From JBCBAP01 sp038532435 (GTDB taxonomy: Bacteria; Pseudomonadota; Alphaproteobacteria; Rhodobacterales; Rhodobacteraceae): a DNA stretch of 64,000 nucleotides. A program made the position numbers and the translations under genes. The stretch spans positions 1 through 64,000 of the forward strand of contig JBCBAP010000011.1 in assembly GCA_038532435.1 (NCBI GenBank). Reading direction: 5' to 3'. Within the stretch, counting starts at the first letter, position 1. Every line of letters begins with the position of its first letter. Positions 8,469 to 17,868 of this stretch are shown here, piece after piece. The notes under the pieces were generated by a model. The model was not told the DNA's origin, did not search any database, and saw only the letters and a list, made by a program, of their open reading frames with translations.

Positions 8469-10079
8469 TCAGGTGCTGCGCGCGGTGCGTCCGACTCCTG
8501 TTTCGCTCTTCAGATCCCACAGCGTCTCATTTTCCCGTTGCTCGGACCTGCCCGCGATCACGCGCACCACTGTCGCGTTGGTTTCCTCGATCAATGTTTG
8601 CAGCGCCCGTTGGCCGGGCGGGTCGAGCAGGGGTTCAACCCGGTCGATGAGCAGGAGCGAGGAGCGGCCGAGGATCGTGCGGACAAGCGCGATCTTTGCA
8701 CGCTCGCCGTCTGACAGGTCCCGGGCGCCTTCCCCTACTGATCCGTCGAGCCCGCCGAGGCGGTGGAGCAGCGGGTCAAGGCCGACCTCCGCGATCCGCG
8801 CATGCAGCACGTTATCGGTCGGGCGTTTGCGCAGGCCGAGTGTCAGGGCCTTGCGCAGGCTCCCGCGCAGCACGGGTGCCTCCCGCGTCAGAAGCGTGAC
8901 CCGCGTTTGACCTTGTGCGGCGACCGGGGCGGTTCCGCCGACGCGGATACGTCCCCCCTCTGGCTCCACGAGACCAGCGAGGGCCGCCAGAAGGGTCGAT
9001 TTGCCTGAACCGTTCGGCCCCAGAAGCGCGACATGCTCGCCCGCCTCGGCCGACAAGGTCAGGTTGGAGAGCGGCCCGAGGGTCAGGTCGCTGATGCGGA
9101 TCCCGAGCGGTCCGGCCGGCGCCGGACGCTTTGGCTTACCCCGCCGCCGCACGGGTCGTTCGAACACGGCGGCACATTTTTCCTGCGCCGCCCTCCAGGC
9201 TGCCCTCTGGTTCTGCACCAAGGCGAGGTCGCGGATCGGCTGCAGGCTGAGACCGAGTGCTGCGAGCGCCCCCGCCAGATCCGCCGTGCTGTTTCCGTTC
9301 CAGAAGCCGGTGGCCAGGACTGTCGCCGCGATCATCCCGGCGAGCGCGTCCGGGATCGCCTTCACGAGCTCCGCGCCCCGGACCCGGGCGATCGCCGCCG
9401 GGATCATCTCCGCGGTGCGCTTGTCAATGAGCGCGAGTTCCTGCCGGGTCCTTCCCAGCATGTCGAGGCGGGGGGCGAGGGGCATCCGCTCCGTCAGGTC
9501 CGCGGCGATCCGGGCGCGGCGGGACCGCAACGCCCGGTGCCGGTCGTAGAGGCGGTGCCCGAGGCCGAGCATGAACGCAACGCCCAGGGCCATAAGTGGA
9601 GCCGCGACGAGGGCGAAAAGCGGCTCGATCAGATAGAGGACAAGCGCCGTCGCGGGCAGCACGACGGCCCCGCCGATCAGCCGCGGCAGCCCAAGCGCCC
9701 CCCAGGATTTGAGCGCGGCGAGATCCCCGACGAAGCGCAGCGACATGTAGCCCGCCCGCCGCTCATCTACGGCGTTCTGGGGCATCCGGCTGGCATGCCG
9801 GTAGAGTGCACGGCGCACCGCGTGGGCGTAGCTCTGCCCCATCCGCTCCCCCTGAACACGCGCATCGATCCGGAACAGCGCCAGGGTCGCGCCGGACAGG
9901 ACGAGGATGGCGAGCCAGAACGGATCCGCGGACGGCGCATCCTCCGCCAGTGCGACGAAGAGCGACCGGGTCGCCAAGGCGGCGAGGCCGGCGGCCGCTG
10001 CCTGGATGAGGACGGAAAAGGTGATGCGGGCGAGGCTCATGCCCCGCCCGTCCGCCAGCAGGTCCGGCATTCCTTTCAT
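8469..10079 (-). CDS. ABC exporter-like fused membrane/ATPase protein with degenerate ATPase site
   Basis: A 536-residue half-transporter: membrane domain in the N-terminal half, nucleotide-binding domain at about residues 320-520. Walker A (LLGPNGSGKSTLLAAL) is intact and the signature reads LSDGERAKIAL. The Walker B segment is SSLLLIDRVEP, with Arg where the catalytic Glu belongs. The Q-loop position reads LLTREAPVLRG without Gln, and the usual H-loop His is absent (VVRVIAGRSEQ). The start at 10079 overlaps the previous stop as ATGA, implying translational coupling. It is third in the hydrolase-DUF1611-ABC operon. It may bind but poorly hydrolyse ATP, or pair with an active partner elsewhere. 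Confidence 0.85.
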   Translation of the reverse strand: MKGMPDLLADGRGMSLARITFSVLIQAAAAGLAALATRSLFVALAEDAPSADPFWLAILVLSGATLALFRIDARVQGERMGQSYAHAVRRALYRHASRMPQNAVDERRAGYMSLRFVGDLAALKSWGALGLPRLIGGAVVLPATALVLYLIEPLFALVAAPLMALGVAFMLGLGHRLYDRHRALRSRRARIAADLTERMPLAPRLDMLGRTRQELALIDKRTAEMIPAAIARVRGAELVKAIPDALAGMIAATVLATGFWNGNSTADLAGALAALGLSLQPIRDLALVQNQRAAWRAAQEKCAAVFERPVRRRGKPKRPAPAGPLGIRISDLTLGPLSNLTLSAEAGEHVALLGPNGSGKSTLLAALAGLVEPEGGRIRVGGTAPVAAQGQTRVTLLTREAPVLRGSLRKALTLGLRKRPTDNVLHARIAEVGLDPLLHRLGGLDGSVGEGARDLSDGERAKIALVRTILGRSSLLLIDRVEPLLDPPGQRALQTLIEETNATVVRVIAGRSEQRENETLWDLKSETGVGRTARST

Positions 10080-11137
10080 GCCGCCGGGCGCAACCGCGCG
10101 CCCGATGCCATGCTGTGCACGAGGCTGTTCGCCACCGCCGGATCGCTCAGACACGCCTTGGTCACGATGTCGATGCCGGTTGCGGCCTCCGCTTCCCCCG
10201 TCGCCATAGGGGAGCAGCTCACCTTGCCCGTCAGGACCGCGGGTTCGATCCCGAGGTTGCGGAGGACAGAGACGCCCCCTGTCGCCGCCAGCGCGTCGCC
10301 GCAGGCGAAGACAAACCCCGCGAAACGCTCCTGCACGTCCAACCGCTCCAGCATAGCCGCGGTTTCCCTCTGGAAGACGCCGTCGGCAAGCTCCACCACC
10401 GCGATATCGCATCCGTGCTCCGCACCCTCGCGGACCAGCCGGTCCATGGACGGGATGATCCGGCTCAGGGGCTCGAGGTAGGTGGAGACCATGCCCGTAT
10501 CGGTGAAGTCGCCCACATATTCCGCTCCGGCATCCGCGTAGGCGTTGTAGTCACCGAAGGCGCCGGTTCCCGTGGCCTTGATCGCCGCGACCCGCCAGCC
10601 CGCCTGCCGCAGGCCGTAGACGAGGGCCGCGGTCGCAGTGGTCTTGCCCGCGTTCATCGACGCACCGACGACCCCTATGACGGGAATGTCGCTCCTGCCC
10701 GGGCAGGGCGCGAGGGCGTAGTCGGCAAGGTTGATGATCGTGCCGTCGGTGCTGGTGAGCAAGCCCACCGGCTCGATCCGCGTCGGCGCCTTCATCTCCG
10801 AATTGCGCTGCCGCATCTGGCCGAGGCATCCACCCCCCGCGAGCATGTCCGCCCCGTCCGCGTCGAGCTTAGCGATCCCCTCGAACTGGTCGGGCGCGTA
10901 GCGTGCGCCGCATGCGAGCACGACGAGATCCTCGGGATAAAGGATCGACGGACGGCCCGAAGTGAGCTGGATCCGCCGGTGGCTGCCGATCGACATCACC
11001 CGGCCGAGCACCAGATCCCCAGCGCCCGCATCTTCGAACCGGGTGCTGAGGCCCGCAGCGTCGCCGGGATCAACCCGGCGGGTCGAGAAGGCCCATTTGG
11101 CGCGGGCAAGGGTCTGCGTGAGAGTACCGCTGGTCAT
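10076..11137 (-). CDS. DUF1611-family P-loop NTPase-like protein
   Basis: A 353-residue protein. A Rossmann-like N-terminal domain is followed by the P-loop GVVGASMNAGKTTATAALVY, whose SMNAGKTT core is typical of DUF1611 proteins. AIKATGTGAFGDYNAYADAG and IAVVELADGVFQRET lie further on. Some DUF1611 relatives are reported to act in D-amino-acid metabolism, but nothing here fixes the reaction. It starts 27 bases after the hydrolase stop and its own stop overlaps the ABC gene start, so it is the middle gene of an ECF-driven operon. Family confidence is good, function is open. Confidence 0.75.
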   Translation of the reverse strand: MTSGTLTQTLARAKWAFSTRRVDPGDAAGLSTRFEDAGAGDLVLGRVMSIGSHRRIQLTSGRPSILYPEDLVVLACGARYAPDQFEGIAKLDADGADMLAGGGCLGQMRQRNSEMKAPTRIEPVGLLTSTDGTIINLADYALAPCPGRSDIPVIGVVGASMNAGKTTATAALVYGLRQAGWRVAAIKATGTGAFGDYNAYADAGAEYVGDFTDTGMVSTYLEPLSRIIPSMDRLVREGAEHGCDIAVVELADGVFQRETAAMLERLDVQERFAGFVFACGDALAATGGVSVLRNLGIEPAVLTGKVSCSPMATGEAEAATGIDIVTKACLSDPAVANSLVHSMASGARLRPAA

Positions 11138-11164
11138 CGTAATGCTCCGATCTTGTCTGCTGGG

Positions 11165-11983
11165 TCAGGAAAAAACGTGCTGGTCGAGCCCGCCGATGCG
11201 GATGCAATCGGCAAAGCTGTGTCCGCAGCCGTGCAGCACGGTGAGGGAGGTGCGCGGGCTGATCCCCCGATCCCACGCCTGCTTTTCGAAGGCGGACTTG
11301 TAGGTTCTGATGCGGTCGAGCCGGGTGAAGCCCTGCTGCGCGTCCAGCGCGACGGTGCTGCGCAGCGCCGTATCCCGGTCCGTATCCTCCGCGCCGATGT
11401 AGAGGGCGAGAGGAAGGCCAAGGAACGCATCCCTGTTTCCCGCCATCCGGCATCCCCAGCTTGCCTCATCGTGGCCGGTCGTGCCGAGCGCGTAAGGATA
11501 GGGCGCGCTCCGATCCGGCAGGCAATACCAGCCTGCCGCGGCCAGATGCAGCCGGGTGATCCGCTGCGGATAGAGCATTGCGAAACGGTGGGCGAACTGC
11601 GCCCCCCCGGAATAGCCGAAGAGGTCGAACCGATCCGTGGCAACGATCCCGGTCTGCTCCAGCCGCCGCAGCAGCGCGAGCAACGCCCGGTCGCCCCGGT
11701 ACCGGTTGGTGATCCGCTGATAGCCGCGCCAGTCCTCGTGCGAGAACAGCGGTGCTATCACGGTGCGGCCGGTCTTCAGCGCCATCCGTGCGAAGGCCTC
11801 CGCCTGTTCTTGCGCCCCGCGGGAGATGCCGTGGATCGCGACGAGGGGCGGGGCATCGCTGCCGGATGCCGAGCGGACGATCCAGGCGGGCAGCGCTTTC
11901 GCCGTCCCGCCGGCGCGGTGATAGCTCAGGGCGCTCTGTGCACCGGCGGCGTTGAAGGTTGCGGTTTCGGTGTAGAAGCTCAT
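11165..11983 (-). CDS. Alpha/beta hydrolase
   Basis: A 272-residue hydrolase. The nucleophile elbow is FDLFGYSGGAQFAHRF (Ser in GYSGG). An oxyanion-side HGISRG follows strand 3 (PPLVAIHGISRG), a candidate acid lies in YIGAEDTDRD, and the candidate catalytic His is in LHGCGHSFADC. No signal peptide is seen, so it is probably cytoplasmic. A strong ribosome site (GGAGGAGG) precedes the ATG at 11983. It is first in the operon driven by the ECF-type promoter at 12033-12059. Esterase, lipase or peptidase activity is possible and the substrate is unknown. Confidence 0.88.
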   Translation of the reverse strand: MSFYTETATFNAAGAQSALSYHRAGGTAKALPAWIVRSASGSDAPPLVAIHGISRGAQEQAEAFARMALKTGRTVIAPLFSHEDWRGYQRITNRYRGDRALLALLRRLEQTGIVATDRFDLFGYSGGAQFAHRFAMLYPQRITRLHLAAAGWYCLPDRSAPYPYALGTTGHDEASWGCRMAGNRDAFLGLPLALYIGAEDTDRDTALRSTVALDAQQGFTRLDRIRTYKSAFEKQAWDRGISPRTSLTVLHGCGHSFADCIRIGGLDQHVFS

Positions 11984-12032
11984 CTTGGCCCTCCTCCAAT
12001 CGTCAGCCGCTGCAACCGCGGCGTGTACCGGA

Positions 12033-12059
12033 ACAACGAGGGAGGAGGGGGTCTATTCC
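12033..12059 (-). promoter_or_regulatory. ECF-type promoter before the hydrolase-DUF1611-ABC operon
   Basis: On the minus strand: GGAATA, 15 bases, CGTTGT, 50 bases before the hydrolase ATG. Beyond the hexamers it resembles the site at 8338-8364, sharing GGAATAGACC and a pyrimidine-rich spacer. Confidence 0.8.
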
Positions 12060-12147
12060 CGGCGATCCGAAGTTTTTTGTGGGCGGTATCCCGGAACACA
12101 AACGGGCACCAAAGGGAGCCCGCTCTCAAGGTCGATGTGTGGGAGGA

Positions 12148-12912
12148 TCATTGCCAGCCCGTGGCCATCAGCGCCTCCTCTTCCGCCTCCGTCAGGGCGA
12201 GACCGGCACCGAGCGCGTCGAGCATCTGTTCAATGGCCTGACTGCCGGGGCCGGAGGCGGGAACGTATCCGCCACTATCCTCGCTCACAGCGCCCTGCTG
12301 GACCACGACGATCTCCACCGTCCACTCTTCGGGCGCGGTGCGGCAGGCAATGCCATGTTCGAAGGTCTCGGTGGTTTCGAAGAGGACGTGAAACTCCCGG
12401 CAGAGTCCCTCCTGCGTGTCGTCGAAGCTTGCGACCATGCTCAGGGTGGCGTCCTCCCCGAGCGTCCGCTGCTGCCCGCTTGTCAGCCCGTCGAGGCTCA
12501 CATGGAGGGCTGATCCCGGATCGACGACCCCTGCCGCAACGTGCCGTGCCCCCTCACCGCCGTTCGGCAGAACCGCAAGGGCGAGCACGGCTGCGGCGGC
12601 GGTTGCGAGGCCACCCAGTCCCGCCCACACCGCATTGCGTCGGGTCGGGCGGCCGAGCGGGACGACGGTGCCGCTCTCATCAGTTACGTCGGTGGGCGCA
12701 TAGATCGTCGCCCGGATCGCCTCCGGCACCGGTTCGTGAAGCGGCTCGGAAAACGCCTCAGCAAGTTCTGCGTTCAGCAGCGTAAGCTTGTCCACATAGG
12801 CCTGATCCTCGGGATGATCGGCGAGGTGCATCACCACCCGCGCGGACTCCTCCGGCGAAAGCGCACCGTCGACGAAGGCTGCGAGGGTGTCCTTGTCCAT
12901 TTCAGTGGTCAT
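12148..12912 (-). CDS. Transmembrane anti-sigma factor
   Basis: A 254-residue protein. An N-terminal anti-sigma domain (MDKDTLAAFVDGALSPEESA, then ARVVMHLADHPEDQ) precedes one membrane helix at about residues 93-113 (AGLGGLATAAAAVLALAVL) and a periplasmic C-terminal part of about 140 residues. The first domain matches anti-sigma proteins of the FVDGxLSPEE type but lacks the Cys pair of zinc-binding versions. The two Cys lie in the outer domain (EGLCREF, GIACRT) and could form a disulfide that senses envelope state. The start overlaps the sigma stop by one base (TGATG). It most likely holds the neighbouring sigma factor inactive. Confidence 0.88.
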   Translation of the reverse strand: MTTEMDKDTLAAFVDGALSPEESARVVMHLADHPEDQAYVDKLTLLNAELAEAFSEPLHEPVPEAIRATIYAPTDVTDESGTVVPLGRPTRRNAVWAGLGGLATAAAAVLALAVLPNGGEGARHVAAGVVDPGSALHVSLDGLTSGQQRTLGEDATLSMVASFDDTQEGLCREFHVLFETTETFEHGIACRTAPEEWTVEIVVVQQGAVSEDSGGYVPASGPGSQAIEQMLDALGAGLALTEAEEEALMATGWQ

Positions 12913-13415
12913 CAGTGCATCCTCCTTTCGTCGGCCATCAGTGGCAGCAGCTTCTCCCGCGCCCGGGCGAGCCGGCTCATCACGGTGCCGACGGGCACGT
13001 CGAGGATCGCTGCGGCCTCCTTGTAGCTCTGCCCCTCGATGGCAACCAGCGAGAGCACGGCACGCTGACCCTCGGGCAGCTCCAGCATCGCCTCCCGCAC
13101 ATCTGACAGCATCATACGGTCATGGGCCGTGCGTGCCGACTTGCCCTGATCGGACAGTCCCGCATCCTCCGGATCAACGGCGACGCCCCGAGTGGTGGCC
13201 CGGCGCCGGTCATCCAGCCACTTGTTCTGGATGATGCGATACATCCAGCTGTCCATGCGGGTGCCCGGCTGAAACTGCGCTTCGTTCTTCAGCGCCTTTT
13301 CACAAGCGGCCTGGACCAGGTCGTCGGCGTCCGCCTTGTTTCCCGCCAGACTGAGCGCAAATCGGCGCAGCCGGGGGACGAGCGCGATCAATTCGCTGCG
13401 AAAGTCCTGTGGCAT
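12912..13415 (-). CDS. ECF RNA polymerase sigma factor
   Basis: A 167-residue sigma-70 family protein with region 2 (ALSLAGNKADADDLVQAACE, then SWMYRIIQNKWLDDRRR) and region 4 (LPEGQRAVLSLVAIEGQSYK, EAAAILDVPVGTVMSRLARA). No extra domains, so a minimal ECF factor. It is cotranscribed with its anti-sigma gene and preceded by a GGAATA-N15-CGTTGG element, which suggests autoregulation. The same element precedes three other transcription units within 6 kb. I infer that this factor reads all four. Confidence 0.96.
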   Translation of the reverse strand: MPQDFRSELIALVPRLRRFALSLAGNKADADDLVQAACEKALKNEAQFQPGTRMDSWMYRIIQNKWLDDRRRATTRGVAVDPEDAGLSDQGKSARTAHDRMMLSDVREAMLELPEGQRAVLSLVAIEGQSYKEAAAILDVPVGTVMSRLARAREKLLPLMADERRMH

Positions 13416-13442
13416 CGGTCTCTCCGTCGCTGTTCTGCTTTA

Positions 13443-13469
13443 CCAACGAACAGGCGCCGGGAATATTCC
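13443..13469 (-). promoter_or_regulatory. ECF-type promoter before the sigma/anti-sigma operon
   Basis: Minus strand: GGAATA, 15 bases, CGTTGG, 28 bases before the sigma ATG. The -35 hexamer lies in a perfect GGAATATTCC palindrome. The divergent site at 13486-13512 starts 16 bases away. Confidence 0.78.
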
Positions 13470-13485
13470 AAAACAATTTTCCACC

Positions 13486-13512
13486 GGAATAGGATGCGCG
13501 ACTGCGCGTTGT
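13486..13512 (+). promoter_or_regulatory. ECF-type promoter before the Asp-rich protease
   Basis: Plus strand: GGAATA, 15 bases, CGTTGT, 24 bases before the ATG at 13536. Together with 13443-13469 it forms a back-to-back promoter pair, so sigma operon and protease should rise together. Confidence 0.8.
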
Positions 13513-13535
13513 CGGTCCGAACCGTGCGGAGAGAC

Positions 13536-14918
<1,383 letters not shown>

Positions 14919-14922
14919 CGTC

Positions 14923-15603
14923 TCAGGTTGGGTCCGCGAAGCGGTATCCGCGGCCCCGCACAGTCATGATCAGATCGCTGTTTCCTGCGTCGATCTTCGT
15001 CCGCAGCCTACGAATGTAGACATCGACCACGTTGGTTAGCGGATCCTCCATCGCGCCCCAGACATTCTGCAGGATCTGCGTCCGGGTGACGACCTTCCCC
15101 GCCTCCACCATCAGAAACTCGAGGAGCGCGTATTCAAGCGGGGTGAGCGAGATCAGATCCCCCCCGCGGGTGACGCGCAGCGCCTCCCGGTCGAACTCCA
15201 AATCGCCGGCGCGCAGGACTGCCTCCCCCGGTCCGCCAACCTCTCCGGCCCGTCTTAGGATGGCGTATAGGCGCGCGAACAGCTCATCGAACACGAACGG
15301 TTTCGTCATGTAATCGTCGGCGCCAAGGTGCAGACCCTTCACAATGTCGTCTGTCGTGTCGAGGGCGCTGAGCATGAGGATCGGGATCGTGTTCCGCTCC
15401 ATCCGGAGGGTCCGGCACACCTCCAGCCCGTCCGTGTCCGGCAGCATCACGTCGAGGATGATCGCATCGAAAGGGCCGGTGCGGGCAAGGTCCAGCCCGG
15501 TACTGCCCGTCTGCGCTCGGGTGACTTCGTACCCTTCGGCCTCCAGCCCGCGGGAGAGCAGTTCGATGATGCGGATGTCGTCTTCGATAAGAAGGATATG
15601 CAC
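14923..15603 (-). CDS. OmpR/PhoB-family response regulator
   Basis: A 226-residue regulator. The receiver domain has MHILLIEDDIRIIELLSRGL, phospho-acceptor Asp in DAIILDVMLPDTDG, and Lys in DDYMTKPFVFDELFARL. The C-terminal winged helix reads LTPLEYALLEFLMVEAGKVV, then VDVYIRRLRTKID. It lies 13 bases downstream of the sensor kinase gene on the same strand and forms a pair with it. The target genes are not evident; the two genes converge with the ECF-driven protease. Confidence 0.95.
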   Translation of the reverse strand: MHILLIEDDIRIIELLSRGLEAEGYEVTRAQTGSTGLDLARTGPFDAIILDVMLPDTDGLEVCRTLRMERNTIPILMLSALDTTDDIVKGLHLGADDYMTKPFVFDELFARLYAILRRAGEVGGPGEAVLRAGDLEFDREALRVTRGGDLISLTPLEYALLEFLMVEAGKVVTRTQILQNVWGAMEDPLTNVVDVYIRRLRTKIDAGNSDLIMTVRGRGYRFADPT

Positions 15604-15616
15604 AGGCGTGGTCCAG

Positions 15617-17242
15617 TCAGGTCGTCAGGGTTTCTTCCTTCCGCGGCGCAAAGTCCGGCGCCGCGCGAAGCGCAGGTATCGTCAGGTGAAAGGTTGCTCC
15701 CCGGTCCGTGGACGGATCGATCCAGATCCGCCCGCCATGGGCCTCAACCAGTGTTCGGGCAATGGGCAGGCCCAGCCCCGTATTGGAAAATTGTGGTGTC
15801 GTGCCGCCGCCACCCCCCTTGTAGAAGCGGTTGAACACACGCTCCCGATCCGGTTCGGAAATCCCGGGTCCGTTGTCCGAGACGCTCAGACGCCAGTCCG
15901 GGCCGTCCTGCGTGAGCGAGACCTCGACCTTCGGCGCTTCACCCCCGTGCTGAACGGCGTTGGTGAGCAGGATGCGCAGAACTTGCATAAGCCGCGTTTC
16001 ATCTCCTTCGATGAAGACCTCCCTTTCCGGAAGGTCGAGTGCGATGACGCCCCCGTTGCGCTGGATCCAATTGTGCATCTCCGCAACGGAAGTGGAGACG
16101 AGTGCGACGAAATCAAGCTCCCGCTCCCGCAGATCAAGCATTCCGGACTGCGCCCGCGCGATCAGGAAGATGTCGTTCACGAGTCGGGTGAGCTGATCGG
16201 AGATGTCGACGACCCGGTTCAGCGCGGCCCCGTAGGCGACCTCCCGATCCCGGCGGGCGCGCAGGGCGATCTCCGCCTCCCCCCGCATCACGGTCAGCGG
16301 TGTGCGAAGCTCATGTCCCAGATCGGCGAAGAAGATCCTGCGCTGCCGCTCCCGCTGCAGGAGCGACTCGTTGGCCTCCGCCAACTCCTTCGTGCGGTCC
16401 GTGACGCGATCCTCCAGAGAGCGACGATGGCTTTCCAGCAGGTGCCGGTCGGATTTGATCTCGGCGGCCATCGCATTGAACTGCTGTGCAAGCCGCGCAA
16501 TCTCATCGGTGCCGTCGGAATCGATGCGGTGGGACAGATCACCCTGGGCGAACCGCTCCGCGCCTTCTTCGAGGGCCTGAAACCCCCGGCGGATGCGGTG
16601 AAGGCTGAACAGGACGGTGACGAAGCCGACGATCACAGCCACGATGCTGAACGCGGATAGAGCGGCGGCAAAGAACCCGTGCAGCCTGTCGTTGCGCATC
16701 AACAGGCCCTCGAACGTGGTGCGGTAGCTGTCCATGTGCTCGTTGAGCAGCGGTTCGATGGAGCTGCGGATCGCCTCCTCGATCTCCGATCGGATCAGTA
16801 TGATCTGGTCATAGGGTGCGCCATCCTGAAGAAGCGCGTCGAGTTCAGCGATTTTCCGGGCGGTGGGCTCAAAGAGGGATTCCATCGTCCAGGAGATCTT
16901 CGGGATCCGCAGTTCGACCGCATCGACGTTGACAAGGTCCGCGTTGATCGTGTCGTGCCGCGCGACATCCTGAGCGATCAGATCGTTCACTTCATCGACC
17001 CGGGCGAGGACCTCCGCGGGCAATCGCGAAAGGCCCATATCGACGGCCAGACTGATGCCTCTCTCGATCTCCGCCAACCGCACGGACATGAGCTTGTGAG
17101 ACTGCAGTTCGCTGTAGGCATAGACCGCGAGTTCATGGGTGCGACGGGTCTGGTCGGACACCCAGAACGTGGTTCCCGATGCTGCAATCAGCAGTGCCAG
17201 CAGCAGGACGCTCGACACAATGATGCGGGTCTGAACTCTCAC
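15617..17242 (-). CDS. Membrane sensor histidine kinase
   Basis: A 541-residue kinase. Membrane helices lie near residues 9-29 (SSVLLLALLIAASGTTFWV) and 192-218 (AFSIVAVIVGFVTVLFSL). Between them is a mostly helical periplasmic domain of about 160 residues, then HAMP, a short coiled coil, the H-box DLGHELRTPLTVMRGEAEIA, and the N/G boxes (LLTNAVQHGG, SVSDNGPGI, GLGLPIARTLVEAHGG). It phosphorylates the response regulator encoded just downstream. The ligand is unknown. The outer helical domain resembles four-helix-bundle sensors, by pattern only. Confidence 0.95.
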   Translation of the reverse strand: MRVQTRIIVSSVLLLALLIAASGTTFWVSDQTRRTHELAVYAYSELQSHKLMSVRLAEIERGISLAVDMGLSRLPAEVLARVDEVNDLIAQDVARHDTINADLVNVDAVELRIPKISWTMESLFEPTARKIAELDALLQDGAPYDQIILIRSEIEEAIRSSIEPLLNEHMDSYRTTFEGLLMRNDRLHGFFAAALSAFSIVAVIVGFVTVLFSLHRIRRGFQALEEGAERFAQGDLSHRIDSDGTDEIARLAQQFNAMAAEIKSDRHLLESHRRSLEDRVTDRTKELAEANESLLQRERQRRIFFADLGHELRTPLTVMRGEAEIALRARRDREVAYGAALNRVVDISDQLTRLVNDIFLIARAQSGMLDLRERELDFVALVSTSVAEMHNWIQRNGGVIALDLPEREVFIEGDETRLMQVLRILLTNAVQHGGEAPKVEVSLTQDGPDWRLSVSDNGPGISEPDRERVFNRFYKGGGGGTTPQFSNTGLGLPIARTLVEAHGGRIWIDPSTDRGATFHLTIPALRAAPDFAPRKEETLTT

Positions 17243-17560
17243 AGGACGGTGGACTTCCGAACAGACGAACTTCCGGTGTTTATATCGCCTGACACCCGCC
17301 TTGTAACGAAAGAACGCACTGCATGGGTTTGCAATACCGGAAATTGATACTCAAGGATGTGAAAAAATATTGCCGATTTGAAAATCAATCTTGAGGAGGC
17401 GGATCACCCGGCCAGTCCAACGTCGCGGCGTATGCCCGGGCCGGTCCGGCACGCTCTCCCCGCGAAACACCCGCAGGACTGGACATTGCGCACCTGCCCG
17501 GGTATACGACGCGCTCCTGCAATTATGCTGAACTCTGACTTAGGAAGGTGGTGACTACAG
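17243..17560. other. 318-base intergenic region before rpsU
   Basis: Holds the divergent promoters of the sensor kinase (minus) and rpsU (plus). An AAGGAGG-like ribosome site is present for rpsU (AGGAAGG at 17542-17548). No additional gene is seen. The first 100 bases are AT-richer than the flanks, as expected for promoters. Confidence 0.6.
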
Positions 17561-17767
17561 GTGCAGGTACAGGTTCGTGACAACAACGTGGATCAGGCGC
17601 TTCGGGCTCTGAAGAAGAAGCTCCAGCGTGAAGGCGTGTTTCGTGAGATGAAGCTCAAGCAGCATTACGAAAAGCCTTCCGTGAAGAAGGCGCGTGAGAA
17701 AGCTGAAGCAGTCCGCCGTGCGCGGAAGCTGGCGCGTAAGAAAGCGCAGCGCGAAGGTCTTCTCTGA
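17561..17767 (+). CDS. rpsU: 30S ribosomal protein S21
   Basis: A 68-residue basic protein whose segments QVRDNNVDQALRALKKKLQR, EGVFREMKLKQHYEKPSVKK and RRARKLARKKAQREGLL match alphaproteobacterial S21 along the whole length. S21 binds the 30S platform near the anti-Shine-Dalgarno region and helps translation initiation. The start is GTG at 17561; no in-frame ATG gives the conserved QVxVRDNN start. Two hairpins follow the stop, and the second is a good intrinsic terminator. Confidence 0.97.
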   Translation: MQVQVRDNNVDQALRALKKKLQREGVFREMKLKQHYEKPSVKKAREKAEAVRRARKLARKKAQREGLL

Positions 17768-17784
17768 TCGACGGTCGACGACCC

Positions 17785-17853
17785 AGCCGGACACCACCCG
17801 GCTGAAACGACTAAACGGCCCCCGGTGCCCTCTGGCGTTCGGGGGTTTCGTTT
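17785..17853 (+). terminator. Tandem hairpins ending the rpsU transcript
   Basis: The first hairpin is AGCCGG-7-CCGGCT (17785-17803). The second is CCCCCG (17819-17824) pairing with CGGGGG (17840-17845), with an inner GCC-CTCT-GGC stem, followed by TTTCGTTT. The second has the form of an intrinsic terminator and lies just before the ribosome site of the next gene. Confidence 0.8.
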
Positions 17854-17868
17854 GTCTGGAGGGATGGA

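Noticed and set aside
8451..8470. GACTGT/ACAGTC hairpin at the end of the ABC gene as terminator
   Set aside because: Only six base pairs, overlaps the stop codon region and lacks a T run; not strong enough to call.
10115..12241. 708-codon plus-strand frame over the hydrolase and DUF1611 genes
   Set aside because: No ribosome site, low-complexity composition and no domain; the minus-strand genes have motifs and coupled starts.
13460..13469. GGAATATTCC palindrome as a repressor operator
   Set aside because: It is explained by the -35 hexamer of the minus-strand ECF promoter; no second copy of the full palindrome was seen at the other three promoters.
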